Origin: an uncultured Bacteroidota bacterium
GTDB taxonomy: Bacteria; Bacteroidota; Bacteroidia; Bacteroidales; P3
Assembly (NCBI GenBank): GCA_900545215.1
Contig: UQXW01000002.1
Span: 62,001-126,000 of the forward strand
DNA: 64,000 bases
Reading direction: 5' to 3'
Part shown: positions 9,463 through 18,071 of the stretch, one piece after another
Numbering within the stretch: the stretch's first letter is position 1
Layout of the letters: every line of letters begins with the position of its first letter
Made by a program: the position numbers and the translations under genes
Notes under the pieces: model-generated
Database searches by the model: none
The model's input: only the letters and a program-made list of their open reading frames with translations
What the model was told of the DNA's origin: nothing

Positions 9463-10545
9463 TTACTTCTTCAAATATTGTTCCGCTTCTTTGTTTCCCA
9501 AATCAACCGCATCCTTGAAGTAATTGTTCGCCCTGCCGATGTTTTTTCTCACGACTTTACCTTCCCTGTACAATTTGCCGAGTTCCAAGTATGCTTCGGC
9601 GTATGAAGCCTCCGCCGCCCTGTTCAGATATTCCAAACCTTTCTTCACGTTCTTCTTCGTCTGCTTTCCGGCTATGTATTCCTTGCCGAGAATGTAATAA
9701 CTCTCCGTTCTGCCGATTGTTTTCAGGCTTAGCAGGCTGTCTGCCATGCCTTCCTTTCTGTATCTGTCTATTGCAACGGGTTCTTTGGCGGGAACGAAGC
9801 CCTGCTTTGCCGATTGCTTGTAGAGTTCCAGAGCCTTGGCAGGCTGTTTCTTCTCCGCAAAGCCGTTTTCCAGCAGATAAGCCTTCACATACTGAGCAAC
9901 AGGCAAACCTTGCTTCAAAGGCACCTCCGCCAATTCGGAAGCCTTCTTGTAATCCGGTGCAACGCTCTCTCCTATTACATATATGTAAGCCAATTTCTGC
10001 ATTGCATCGACATCATTGCCGTCAACCGCTTTTTCATACCAGTGCCTTGCCTCCACCAAGTCCTTATCCACAACCGTTCCAGTCATATAAAAATCACCGA
10101 TTCGCCTGCAAGCATACGTCTCGTTCCTATCCGCACAAATCCTGTACCAGAGATACGCCCGTGCAGGGTTATCCACCACGCCTGTACCTTCGTCGAACAT
10201 TCGTGCAACTTTGAGTTGCGATTTTTCATGACCTCTTTCCGCCGCCTGCATGTAGTAAGAGAAAGCCAAACGCTCGTTTTGAGAACATCCGAGGCCTTTT
10301 TCATACATCTCTCCCATCGCATGGCATGAAGCGGGGTGGTTTTTCTCCGCCGCCTTCTTGTACCACACGAAAGCGGAAGAGTAACTCTGTAATTGTCCTA
10401 TGCCTTTATAATACTGTGTCGCAAGCTCATATTGTGCCTCTACGTTGCCTCCCTTTGCTTTCAAGAGCAAATTCTGACAGCAAACCTCCGTGCAGAAAAG
10501 CACTGCGACCATGCAAATTCCTATTCTCCTCATCTTACTGCTCAT
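9463..10545 (-). CDS. Secreted Sel1/tetratricopeptide-like repeat protein
   Basis: 360 residues. An N-terminal hydrophobic stretch (RIGICMVAVLFCTEVCCQ) is a signal peptide, possibly ending at a Cys, so a lipoprotein form is conceivable. The rest is a run of about nine Sel1-type helical repeats (for example ALELYKQSAKQGFVPAKE, AYLWYRICADRNETYACRRIG), which serve as protein-protein scaffolds. The start codon overlaps the end of the next upstream Sel1 gene (10535-11116) by 11 bp, so the two are co-translated paralogues. No enzymatic motif. Partner unknown. Confidence 0.85.
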   Translation of the reverse strand: MSSKMRRIGICMVAVLFCTEVCCQNLLLKAKGGNVEAQYELATQYYKGIGQLQSYSSAFVWYKKAAEKNHPASCHAMGEMYEKGLGCSQNERLAFSYYMQAAERGHEKSQLKVARMFDEGTGVVDNPARAYLWYRICADRNETYACRRIGDFYMTGTVVDKDLVEARHWYEKAVDGNDVDAMQKLAYIYVIGESVAPDYKKASELAEVPLKQGLPVAQYVKAYLLENGFAEKKQPAKALELYKQSAKQGFVPAKEPVAIDRYRKEGMADSLLSLKTIGRTESYYILGKEYIAGKQTKKNVKKGLEYLNRAAEASYAEAYLELGKLYREGKVVRKNIGRANNYFKDAVDLGNKEAEQYLKK

Positions 10546-11116
10546 ACTTCCATAACTGATTTGCGTTCCAAAATTCCATCGCCGTAGGATAGCCGTTGTC
10601 GAAAGCGGAATGTATGTATTTCAAAGCCATCGGGGTATCCTGTTTTGTTCCCTCGCCGAGATAAGCCATTTTTCCCACTTTGAACTGAGCCTTTGCGAGG
10701 TTTCCCTCGTCGGCAGCCTGCTTGTAATATGCAAAAGCCTTCTTCAAGTCCTTCGCCGTACCCACTCCCTGCTCATACATCTCGCCTAGGCAATACACAG
10801 CCTCCATGTTCTTGCTCTCTGCCGCAAGACGGAAGTACTTCAATGCCAAAGGCAGGTTTTGTTTCACCTCCACACCGTAGTAATACAGCTCCGCCAAAGC
10901 CATTATTGCCTTGGGGTGGTTCTGTTCCGCCGCCTTGGTGTACCAATATACGGCTTTGTTTATGTCCTTCGGCATTCTGTCCGCTCTTTCATACATCTTG
11001 CCCAAACGATATTGGGCATTTACATCTCCGTACTCCGCGTCTCTTATGTATGTTTGGGCAAACAATCCGCCCGCACACAACGCAAGGGACACCATCGCAA
11101 TCATTCGTTTTATCAT
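10535..11116 (-). CDS. Secreted Sel1-repeat protein
   Basis: 193 residues with signal peptide MIKRMIAMVSLALCAGGLFAQ and about four Sel1 repeats (AVYWYTKAAEQNHPKAIMALAELYYYG, ALKYFRLAAESKNMEAVYCLG, AFAYYKQAADEGN...). It precedes and overlaps a longer Sel1 paralogue, forming a two-gene unit. Sel1 proteins of this kind act as periplasmic scaffolds; no specific role can be assigned. No recognisable TAnnTTTG promoter just upstream. Confidence 0.85.
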   Translation of the reverse strand: MIKRMIAMVSLALCAGGLFAQTYIRDAEYGDVNAQYRLGKMYERADRMPKDINKAVYWYTKAAEQNHPKAIMALAELYYYGVEVKQNLPLALKYFRLAAESKNMEAVYCLGEMYEQGVGTAKDLKKAFAYYKQAADEGNLAKAQFKVGKMAYLGEGTKQDTPMALKYIHSAFDNGYPTAMEFWNANQLWKYEQ

Positions 11117-11236
11117 GATTTCATTCTTTTTTCTTGAAACGACAATCCGCTTCCATTAAAATCACATACGGTTTTCACCGTATTTTGTTTCTCCGCCGAC
11201 ATCGGCACTTTCGTCTCCATGCTTTCCGCCTGCCGG

Positions 11237-11863
11237 CTATCGGTTTTCCGCTTCCATGAATTCAAGAAGCGACTTCAAGGCTTTTTCTTCCGAAGAGCCT
11301 TCTCCGGCACCCACCTTGGCGAAATTGCTTCGCAAAGTCTTCTTCACCTCCTCGAAAGCCACGCCTGCCAAAGCGGCTTTGAATATTTTCAGAACCTGCC
11401 TCTGTCCGAAGGTCGAGCTGTAACGTTGCACCGTTTCTTTCCTTTCGGCATACACTTCCTCGTCGATGACGATGCCAGCGATGTCCTGCTTTGCCAATTT
11501 GCCTTTCGCCTCGATGAAAGCACGGGAATTGAAGACCTCCACGCCCTCATGCTTTGAAACAGCGGGCTTTTGACGAAGCACAATCCCTTTGTGTGGATAA
11601 CCGAACATCAAAGCCTGCTTGTTGTAAACGGATAAGACGGAAAGCAATCTTTCCAAACTCTCTTCGTCATCGGAAAGCGTGGAAAGCAATATGTATGAGC
11701 CGAAATTACGGCACACAATCCCCTCTCCTTTTCCCCTCGACGCTTCCGACAAATCCTTTGTCATTCTGTCGAGCCTTATTTGCAACATATCGTTGCCGCC
11801 TTGCAATACGACATTATCGAAGTTCAACAGTTCCAACAAACACAAATAATTCTCTCTCTCCAT
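11237..11863 (-). CDS. Unknown protein, faint nucleotidyl-cyclase-like pattern
   Basis: 208 residues from ATG 11863; a GTG at 11881 overlapping the gmk stop (GTGA) would add six residues. No signal peptide or membrane segment. The layout (hydrophobic start FDNVVLQ, a central YILLSTLSDD strand pair, then PHKGIVLRQ and FIEAKGKLAKQDIAGIVIDEEV) loosely recalls class III cyclase-like proteins of Bacteroidota that lack a full set of catalytic residues, but I cannot confirm it. It is coupled to gmk and so probably made with it. Treat as a conserved hypothetical. Confidence 0.7.
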   Translation of the reverse strand: MERENYLCLLELLNFDNVVLQGGNDMLQIRLDRMTKDLSEASRGKGEGIVCRNFGSYILLSTLSDDEESLERLLSVLSVYNKQALMFGYPHKGIVLRQKPAVSKHEGVEVFNSRAFIEAKGKLAKQDIAGIVIDEEVYAERKETVQRYSSTFGQRQVLKIFKAALAGVAFEEVKKTLRSNFAKVGAGEGSSEEKALKSLLEFMEAENR

Positions 11864-11877
11864 GTTTTCTTTCTCTC

Positions 11878-12459
11878 TCACTGCTTAATGTTCCATTTCT
11901 TCATTTGCTGCCTGATTGCTTCCTCCACTTGCGAAACGGCGGTGTCCAAATCATCGTTCAAAACCACCTTGTCGAACTCACTCGAAAGCCCTATCTCCAT
12001 CTCCGCTCTTGCAAGCCTCTTTTCCAAATCCTCTTCCGTTTCGGTGTTCCTGCCTTGCAAACGTTTGCGAAGCTCCTCCACGCTCGGCGGCATGATGAAT
12101 ATGGCGTAGGCATCGTCTTTCAAAATCTTCTTTATGTTTATTCCGCCCTTCACATCCACATCGAAAACAGCTATCTTCCCCTCTGCGGCTATTCTGTCGG
12201 GTTCAGATTTCGGCGTACCGTAATAACGTCCCTCATAAACCTGCTCCCATTCGAGGAAATCACCCTTTTCTATTCTCCGTTTCATTTCTTCCGTCGAAAG
12301 AAAGTAGTAATCCTTCCCGTCCTTCTCGCCCTCGCGTGCAGGACGGTTGGTTGCGGAAACGGAGAAGCCGAACATATCGGGCATTTTCTCGAAAATCTTT
12401 CTCAGTATCGTGGTTTTGCCGCTGCCAGAAGGGGCTGAAAAAATGAAAACACTGCTCAT
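11878..12459 (-). CDS. gmk: Guanylate kinase
   Basis: Phosphorylates GMP to GDP with ATP. 193 residues, normal length. P-loop APSGSGKTT at residues 9-17; GMP-binding signature SVSATNRPAREGEKDGKDYYF with the conserved Arg and Tyr; GDFLEWEQVYEGRYYGTP; lid region RLQGRNTETEEDLEKRLARAEME with catalytic Arg residues. It starts 3 bp after the end of the upstream charged protein gene and its stop overlaps the next gene, so it lies inside a tight leftward operon. Confidence 0.97.
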   Translation of the reverse strand: MSSVFIFSAPSGSGKTTILRKIFEKMPDMFGFSVSATNRPAREGEKDGKDYYFLSTEEMKRRIEKGDFLEWEQVYEGRYYGTPKSEPDRIAAEGKIAVFDVDVKGGINIKKILKDDAYAIFIMPPSVEELRKRLQGRNTETEEDLEKRLARAEMEIGLSSEFDKVVLNDDLDTAVSQVEEAIRQQMKKWNIKQ

Positions 12460-12462
12460 CTC

Positions 12463-13368
12463 TTATTTCTCAAAACGTTTGTGTATCAAATCCTGCAAAG
12501 TGGTGTACGCCAACGAAGCCGCAGCCCATTTCTTCTTCTGTCTGGTTTCCTCTATGACCAATTTAGACATATCCCACGTGGTCAGGTCATTCAACTTGTT
12601 GATGAAATCGGTATATTCCTTCAAATTGCCGGAGAACAAATCGTTGATGAACATGAACTTCTCGCTAACGCCTATCGCCGTCCTCAAATCACTTCTCGTG
12701 CGACTCTCGAAGCGTTCCGCAATCGAAGGAGTCTTCTCGGCAAACAAGTCCAAGGTCGAACCCACCTGCGGTTTCGGTTTTTCCTCACCCTCACGCATTA
12801 TATTATGGTGCAGATAACTCAAAACGGAAGAATGGCTGTCCTTACTCTCCTCTTCTTTCGCCTCCGGCTTTTCCTCTTCAACCTCTTTCTCTTCTTCACT
12901 TTCCTCCGTCGTTACTACCTCCGGCTCAACGGAAACGACCTCTACCTGCTTCGGCTCTTTCTTTAAGGGCTTTTTCTCCTCTTCTTTTTCTTTTGTTTCT
13001 TTATCCTCGTTTTCAATCACTTGTTCGGGCTCGGGAGAAAACGGCGTTTCGGTAAATTCTTTCGGCGTTTCTATTTTTTCTTCCGCCGTTTCATTTCGGC
13101 GTTTCGGCGTTTCGGTTGCAGGCTTTTCAGCCTTCGTCTCCACCCTTTCGATGGTCAACTCCTCCGACACGGGCAAAACATGCTTCACTTCTTCGATTTC
13201 ATTCCAATCGGAAGACAAAAGCAAATCGTACATCTGCCTCATCTTTTCACCGAGTACGTCAACATCGAGACGAGACACTCTTTCGCTCCCGCATACTCTC
13301 CTGCCGGCTCTTTCAAACTCCGATAACAAGGCCGATAACTTCTCTTGAAAACCATTCATATCAGTCAA
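12463..13368 (-). CDS. Charged Bacteroidales protein with repeat insertion
   Basis: 301 residues in three parts: an N-terminal helical region (1-90), a very acidic Glu/Lys-rich linker (about 90-200, likely disordered), and a conserved C-terminal domain (about 205-301, with RSDLRTAIGVSEKFMFINDLF and LNDLTTWDMSKLVIEE) that I recognise as a Bacteroidota conserved hypothetical without known function. The linker residues RRNETAEEKIETPKEF are encoded by a copy of the dispersed repeat, in frame. No signal peptide or membrane segment. It is the first gene of the operon with gmk. Confidence 0.85.
   Translation of the reverse strand: MTDMNGFQEKLSALLSEFERAGRRVCGSERVSRLDVDVLGEKMRQMYDLLLSSDWNEIEEVKHVLPVSEELTIERVETKAEKPATETPKRRNETAEEKIETPKEFTETPFSPEPEQVIENEDKETKEKEEEKKPLKKEPKQVEVVSVEPEVVTTEESEEEKEVEEEKPEAKEEESKDSHSSVLSYLHHNIMREGEEKPKPQVGSTLDLFAEKTPSIAERFESRTRSDLRTAIGVSEKFMFINDLFSGNLKEYTDFINKLNDLTTWDMSKLVIEETRQKKKWAAASLAYTTLQDLIHKRFEK
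13035..13116. repeat. Dispersed repeat copy R3, inside a coding sequence
   Basis: Contains AAATTCTTTCGGCGTTTC, TTTTTTCTTCCGCCGTTTC and two further CGGCGTTTCG words. On the coding (minus) strand it reads TAEEKIETPKEFTETP within the acidic linker of the 301-residue protein, with no frameshift. Confidence 0.7.
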
Positions 13369-13516
13369 AAATATATCTTTGTAAAACTCTGAAACGAGTT
13401 TGTAAAATTACTACTTTTCCCGAAAAGCAAACCATTGCCCAGAAAAAAATATTCGTTTTTCGCTTACTTTCCTCCGAAAAGCCCGAACGTGAAAGCATTG
13501 TTTGGGAATAAATCCG

Positions 13517-13524
13517 TAAATTTG
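13517..13524 (+). promoter_or_regulatory. Probable lysS promoter (TAAATTTG)
   Basis: Matches TAnnTTTG 25 bp before the lysS ATG; a TTG lies 16 bp upstream at 13498-13500. Confidence 0.6.
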
Positions 13525-13549
13525 CAATCCGAAACAACAAGATTACGAC

Positions 13550-15271
13550 ATGAGTAACGAATTGAGCGAACAAGAAATACTTAGAAGACAGGCTGCGGAA
13601 CAACTGAGGGAACTCGGCATAGACCCCTATCCCGCACCTTTGTATCCGGTTAATGTAACCACGAGCGAAATTCTAAGCAACTACCCGAAAAACACGGACT
13701 TGTATCAAGAGGTGTCCATCGCCGGAAGGATTATGTCCCGTCGTATAATGGGAGCTGCTTCCTTTGCCGAACTGCAAGACAATCACGGTAAAATCCAACT
13801 CTACATAAAGAGAGACGAGATATGCGGGGGTGAAGACAAAACGATGTACAACACCGTTTTCAAGAAACTGCTCGACATAGGCGACATAATAGGCGTGAAA
13901 GGATACGTCTTCACGACCCAGATGGGCGAAATTTCGATTCATGTCAAAGAATTGACCGTTTTATGCAAGTCCGTGAGACCTTTGCCGGTGGTGAAAGAAA
14001 AGGACGGCAAAGTGTATGACGCATTCACCGACACGGAACAGAGATACCGTCAACGCTATTTGGATTTGATTGTCAACCCTGCGGTCAAAGATACCTTCGT
14101 GAAGAGAACGAAAATCATCAATACGATGAGAAACTTCTTCAACGAACACGGATACCTCGAGGTCGAGACCCCCGTATTGCAACCAATCCCGGGAGGAGCC
14201 GCCGCAAGACCTTTCATAACGCACCACAATACGCTCAACATTCCTCTCTATCTGAGAATAGCCAACGAACTTTACTTGAAGAGGCTGATTGTGGGCGGAT
14301 TCGACGGAGTGTATGAGTTCTCCCGCAATTTCAGGAACGAAGGCATGGATCGCACACACAATCCGGAGTTCACGTGCATGGAAATCTATGTGGCGTACAA
14401 GGATTATAATTGGATGATGGACTTCACCGAAGAGATGATAGAGCGTGTCGCCCTTGCCCTTCACAACGGCACGAAGGTGAACATAGGAGACAAGGAAGTG
14501 GATTTCAAACGTCCTTTCGCAAGAGTAAGCATGAGAGATTCCATTCTTCAATACACCGGTTACGATATTTACGAGATGGACGAGAAACAGTTGTTCGATG
14601 CCTGCAAAACTCTCGGCATAGAGGTCGATGGCACGATGGGCAAGGGCAAACTGATAGACGAAATCTTCGGAGCGAAGTGCGAGGAGCATTACATTCAGCC
14701 GACATTCATATACGACTACCCTAAGGAGATGTCTCCTTTGACGAAGAAACACAGAAAGGTCGAAGGACTGACCGAAAGGTTCGAGTTGTTCGTCAACGGC
14801 AAGGAATTGGCGAACGCTTACTCCGAATTGAATGACCCGATAGACCAGTTGGAGAGGTTTCAAGACCAATTGAAATTACAGGAAAGAGGCGATGACGAAG
14901 CCATGTACATAGACTACGACTTCGTGAGAGCCTTGGAATACGGCATGCCGCCGACTTCCGGAATGGGAATAGGCATAGACCGACTTTGCATGCTCATGAC
15001 AGGCAATGCTTCCATACAGGACGTACTTCTTTTCCCTCAAATGAAGCCGGAGAAAAAGCCCGTTGTCGCAACAGATGCCCAGTTCATGGAATGCGGAGTG
15101 CCGCAAGAGTGGATTGCACCTTTGAGACAAAGCGGCATAACGAAAATCGAAGACCTGCAAAACGCCAATCCGAACAAGTTGTTCAACGATTTGAACGGTT
15201 TGAGAAAGAAAAATAAACTCGACATTCCTGCACTCAAAGCAGAGGAAGTGCAGAAATGGATAACGAAATAA
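13550..15271 (+). CDS. lysS: Lysine--tRNA ligase (class II)
   Basis: Charges tRNA-Lys with lysine. 573 residues: OB-fold anticodon-binding domain (about 50-155), class II catalytic core with motif 2 FRNEGMDRTHNPEFTCME and motif 3 GMGIGIDRLCMLMTG, then an extension of about 70 residues (after FPQMKPEKK) carrying a small helical domain, typical of Bacteroidota LysRS. The S41 protease gene follows after 12 bp, so the two are probably one transcript ending at the strong hairpin at 16907. Confidence 0.97.
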   Translation: MSNELSEQEILRRQAAEQLRELGIDPYPAPLYPVNVTTSEILSNYPKNTDLYQEVSIAGRIMSRRIMGAASFAELQDNHGKIQLYIKRDEICGGEDKTMYNTVFKKLLDIGDIIGVKGYVFTTQMGEISIHVKELTVLCKSVRPLPVVKEKDGKVYDAFTDTEQRYRQRYLDLIVNPAVKDTFVKRTKIINTMRNFFNEHGYLEVETPVLQPIPGGAAARPFITHHNTLNIPLYLRIANELYLKRLIVGGFDGVYEFSRNFRNEGMDRTHNPEFTCMEIYVAYKDYNWMMDFTEEMIERVALALHNGTKVNIGDKEVDFKRPFARVSMRDSILQYTGYDIYEMDEKQLFDACKTLGIEVDGTMGKGKLIDEIFGAKCEEHYIQPTFIYDYPKEMSPLTKKHRKVEGLTERFELFVNGKELANAYSELNDPIDQLERFQDQLKLQERGDDEAMYIDYDFVRALEYGMPPTSGMGIGIDRLCMLMTGNASIQDVLLFPQMKPEKKPVVATDAQFMECGVPQEWIAPLRQSGITKIEDLQNANPNKLFNDLNGLRKKNKLDIPALKAEEVQKWITK

Positions 15272-15283
15272 ACCATCTGTAAA

Positions 15284-16867
15284 ATGAAGAAAAGATACAC
15301 GACCCCTGTTGTTGCTGCCGTGGCGGCAATCATAGGGGTCATTCTTGGTTTTTACCTTATCCCCACGAGTAAAGACCGTAATTTTCCCACCAAGGGGGGC
15401 AAGATAGATTACATTCTTTCACTCATCGACAGCCAATACGTCGATAAGGTCGATATAGACTCATTGCAGGACGAGGCAATAAGGAGTTTCCTTGCAGACC
15501 TCGACCCTCACTCGGTTTATATGACGGCAGAGGAAATCAAAAAGGAGAACGAGGTATTGCAAGGCAACTTCGACGGGGTGGGAATACAGTTCAGAATAAT
15601 CGAAGACACCATAGTGGTTTTGCAAACCATCAATCCGGGTCCCTCGCAAAGGGCAGGCATCATGGCAGGCGACCGCATAATCAAGGTGGACGGCAGGAAC
15701 GTGACGGGTAAAGACATAAGCAATGACAAGGTATTCAAACTCCTTCGCGGCAAAAAAGGCACCAAGGTGTCTCTTTCCATACATCGTTCCGGCGTAAACA
15801 AGCCCATAAACTACAATCTCACCAGAGCTCCCATTCCGATACACAGCGTGGATTATTACGGCATGATCGACAAAGCCACAGGCTACATAAGATTGTCGCA
15901 ATTCACCGCAAACTCCTACGACGAAGTGCATTCCGCCCTTCTGAAACTGCAAGACAAGGGAGCAAAGCAACTTATATTCGATTTGAGAGCCAACGTAGGC
16001 GGCTACCTTGACCAAGCAATAAAAATTGCAGACGAATTTCTGCCCGAAGACGACCTTATAGTTTTCACCAACGGCAGATACAGAGGCAGAAACGACTACT
16101 TTGCAACTTCCGAAGGAATCTTTGAAAAAGGCAAACTCATAGTTCTGATAGATGAAATCTCCGCTTCGGCTTCCGAAATAGTCTCAGGAGCTTTGCAAGA
16201 CAACGACAGAGCGATGATAATCGGCAGAAGGACTTTCGGCAAAGGCTTGGTTCAAGAACAGAAAGAACTGCCGGACGGCTCGGCAATCAGGCTCACCGTA
16301 TCACGTTACTATACCCCGAGCGGACGTTGCATACAAAGACCTTACATATCGGGCGACCCTGAAAAATATTTTGCCGACTTCATAGAGCGCTACGCCAACA
16401 TGGAAAAACACAGCGACACAATATCGCATGCAGACTCATTGAAATACAAGACAAAAAAAGGAAGAATTGTCTATGGAGGCGGAGGAATAGAACCGGATGT
16501 GGAATTGCCATATTACAATTATAAAAGAGGCAAATACTATACCACACTGCTAAAAAAAGGCTTGATTTACAAATACTGCTTCGACTATGTGGATCGTAAT
16601 CGCAACAACTTCAGTACCTATAAAGACGGAGACGACTTCTTGAACCGTTATACGGTCAGTGAAGACTTTTATCAAAGCATGCTGAACTTCGCAAGCGAAC
16701 AAAATACTACGCGAGGCAGACTGACAACAGCCGAAACAACGGAGGTGAAGCAACTCATGAAAGCCTACCTCGCCCAAAACCTTTACGGCGACCAATACTT
16801 CTACCCTTCCTTCCTCAAAACGGACGAAGACGTAGTGGAAGCCTTGCAGTACTTCAAAAAGATGTAG
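15284..16867 (+). CDS. S41 carboxy-terminal processing protease
   Basis: 527 residues. An N-terminal hydrophobic anchor (VVAAVAAIIGVILGFYLI) places it in the periplasm. A PDZ domain (about 80-175, GVGIQFRIIEDTIVVLQTI... GIMAGDRIIKVDG) is followed by the S41 core with catalytic Ser in SASASEIVSGAL and Lys in RRTFGKGLVQ. The family (CtpA/Prc) trims or degrades envelope proteins at their C-termini. The last 130 residues form the extension usual for Bacteroidota members. Co-transcribed with lysS. Confidence 0.93.
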   Translation: MKKRYTTPVVAAVAAIIGVILGFYLIPTSKDRNFPTKGGKIDYILSLIDSQYVDKVDIDSLQDEAIRSFLADLDPHSVYMTAEEIKKENEVLQGNFDGVGIQFRIIEDTIVVLQTINPGPSQRAGIMAGDRIIKVDGRNVTGKDISNDKVFKLLRGKKGTKVSLSIHRSGVNKPINYNLTRAPIPIHSVDYYGMIDKATGYIRLSQFTANSYDEVHSALLKLQDKGAKQLIFDLRANVGGYLDQAIKIADEFLPEDDLIVFTNGRYRGRNDYFATSEGIFEKGKLIVLIDEISASASEIVSGALQDNDRAMIIGRRTFGKGLVQEQKELPDGSAIRLTVSRYYTPSGRCIQRPYISGDPEKYFADFIERYANMEKHSDTISHADSLKYKTKKGRIVYGGGGIEPDVELPYYNYKRGKYYTTLLKKGLIYKYCFDYVDRNRNNFSTYKDGDDFLNRYTVSEDFYQSMLNFASEQNTTRGRLTTAETTEVKQLMKAYLAQNLYGDQYFYPSFLKTDEDVVEALQYFKKM

Positions 16868-16906
16868 AACACGACTTTCACCACCCCGCAATCAAACACC
16901 ATTACA

Positions 16907-16958
16907 AAAAGAGGAAACGCCGAAAGTAAAAATCCTTTCGGCGTTTCCTCTTTTTCTT
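16907..16958 (+). terminator. 20-bp perfect hairpin terminator, repeat copy R4
   Basis: 16907-16926 pairs perfectly with 16935-16954 around an 8-nt loop; the core is CGCCGAAAG/CTTTCGGCG and a T-rich tract follows. The arms carry A-tract and T-tract ends, so it can act in both directions between the convergent protease and methyltransferase genes. The repeat continues to about 16985 (TTCTTTCGGCGGTTT). Confidence 0.85.
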
Positions 16959-17021
16959 TCGGCGGTTTAATCTCGGCAAAACTGCATTTCGGCAAAAGAC
17001 TTATAAGCAAAGCCTCCTGCC

Positions 17022-18071
17022 TTACATTGCCTGCTCTTTCCGTAATTCCAAATAAGTATATTCGGACGAACCTCCAAACAACGAATATTCCTGTTGCCCC
17101 AATCTTTTTCTCGTCACATCTATTGCCAATGGCGATTGATCGACACCTATCCACTTTCTACCATTGTTTTGTGCCGCAACAAGAGTCGTTCCCGAGCCGC
17201 AAAAACAATCCAACACCAAACTACCCTCATCGGAAGAGGTTTGCACTATTCGTTCTATCAATTCCATGTTTTTTTCCGTAGGATAATCCGGATATTGCGG
17301 GTCTTTATAATCCCAAATATCCTGTACCCGTTTACCTTTTCTTTCATCGGCATAAATGATTTTCCGAGGATTACCTGCGGAAGACCATTCTATCAAACCT
17401 TCCCTGTCCCACTGTTGCAGAGTTTCCACATCCGTTCTCCAATGTCTTCCTTTCGGAGGGAAAATACCGTTAAAAGTTTGACTGCTTTTTCCGTTAAGCG
17501 TCTCCCCGGGAGCATGTATCGGAACGGTGGTATATCTTCTGTTATTCTTATCTTTCTTCGGAAACAGTTTTTCTATATCCGATTCATCGTATGCCTGATA
17601 CGGCTCGTTCCATATAGGATTGGCAGACTTGGAGTAAAACAATATCATATCCTTTACGTTCCCGTAGCCTATGCGGGCAAAGTTCTTTGGATTGCATTTT
17701 ATCCTGCTTATATCGTTACGGAAATTTTCCATTCCGAATATCTTATCCATGAGCACTTTCACATAATGCCCTATCTTATAATCTATATGCAGATAAATGG
17801 AACCCCTATCCGATAACAATTCACGCAACAAAACAAGCCGCTCTGAAAGAAAATCCAAAAACTCATCGCCTTTCAGTGTATCCTTATAGGCAATGTCTCC
17901 GGTTTTCGAGTTACTTATCGTTGTTGCACGACCTTGCGTTATGGTGAAATTCATGCCTGTTGCAAACGGTGGGTCGATATAAACCAAATCGACCTTGTTT
18001 GCTAAATTTTCAACCTCCAACAAATACTGCAATGCGTGCAGATTTTCCGACAGTAAAAGCAGATTTTCCAT
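17022..18071 (-). CDS. Type II DNA methyltransferase (beta class)
   Basis: 349 residues. Amino-methyltransferase with motif IV IDPPFATG near the N-terminus (about 33-40), a central target-recognition region, and the SAM-binding motif I LDCFCGSGTTLVAAQ near 300. The order IV-TRD-I marks the beta class (N6-adenine or N4-cytosine). Its ATG overlaps the last base of the upstream endonuclease gene, so the two form a restriction-modification pair. Role: protects the host DNA at the site cut by the partner. Recognition site cannot be read from sequence. Confidence 0.93.
   Translation of the reverse strand: MENLLLLSENLHALQYLLEVENLANKVDLVYIDPPFATGMNFTITQGRATTISNSKTGDIAYKDTLKGDEFLDFLSERLVLLRELLSDRGSIYLHIDYKIGHYVKVLMDKIFGMENFRNDISRIKCNPKNFARIGYGNVKDMILFYSKSANPIWNEPYQAYDESDIEKLFPKKDKNNRRYTTVPIHAPGETLNGKSSQTFNGIFPPKGRHWRTDVETLQQWDREGLIEWSSAGNPRKIIYADERKGKRVQDIWDYKDPQYPDYPTEKNMELIERIVQTSSDEGSLVLDCFCGSGTTLVAAQNNGRKWIGVDQSPLAIDVTRKRLGQQEYSLFGGSSEYTYLELRKEQAM

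Noticed and set aside
13374..13381. TATCTTTG as a second lysS promoter
   Set aside because: Matches the -7 word but would give a leader of about 165 nt and overlaps the start region of the divergent gene; the TAAATTTG at 13517 is better placed.
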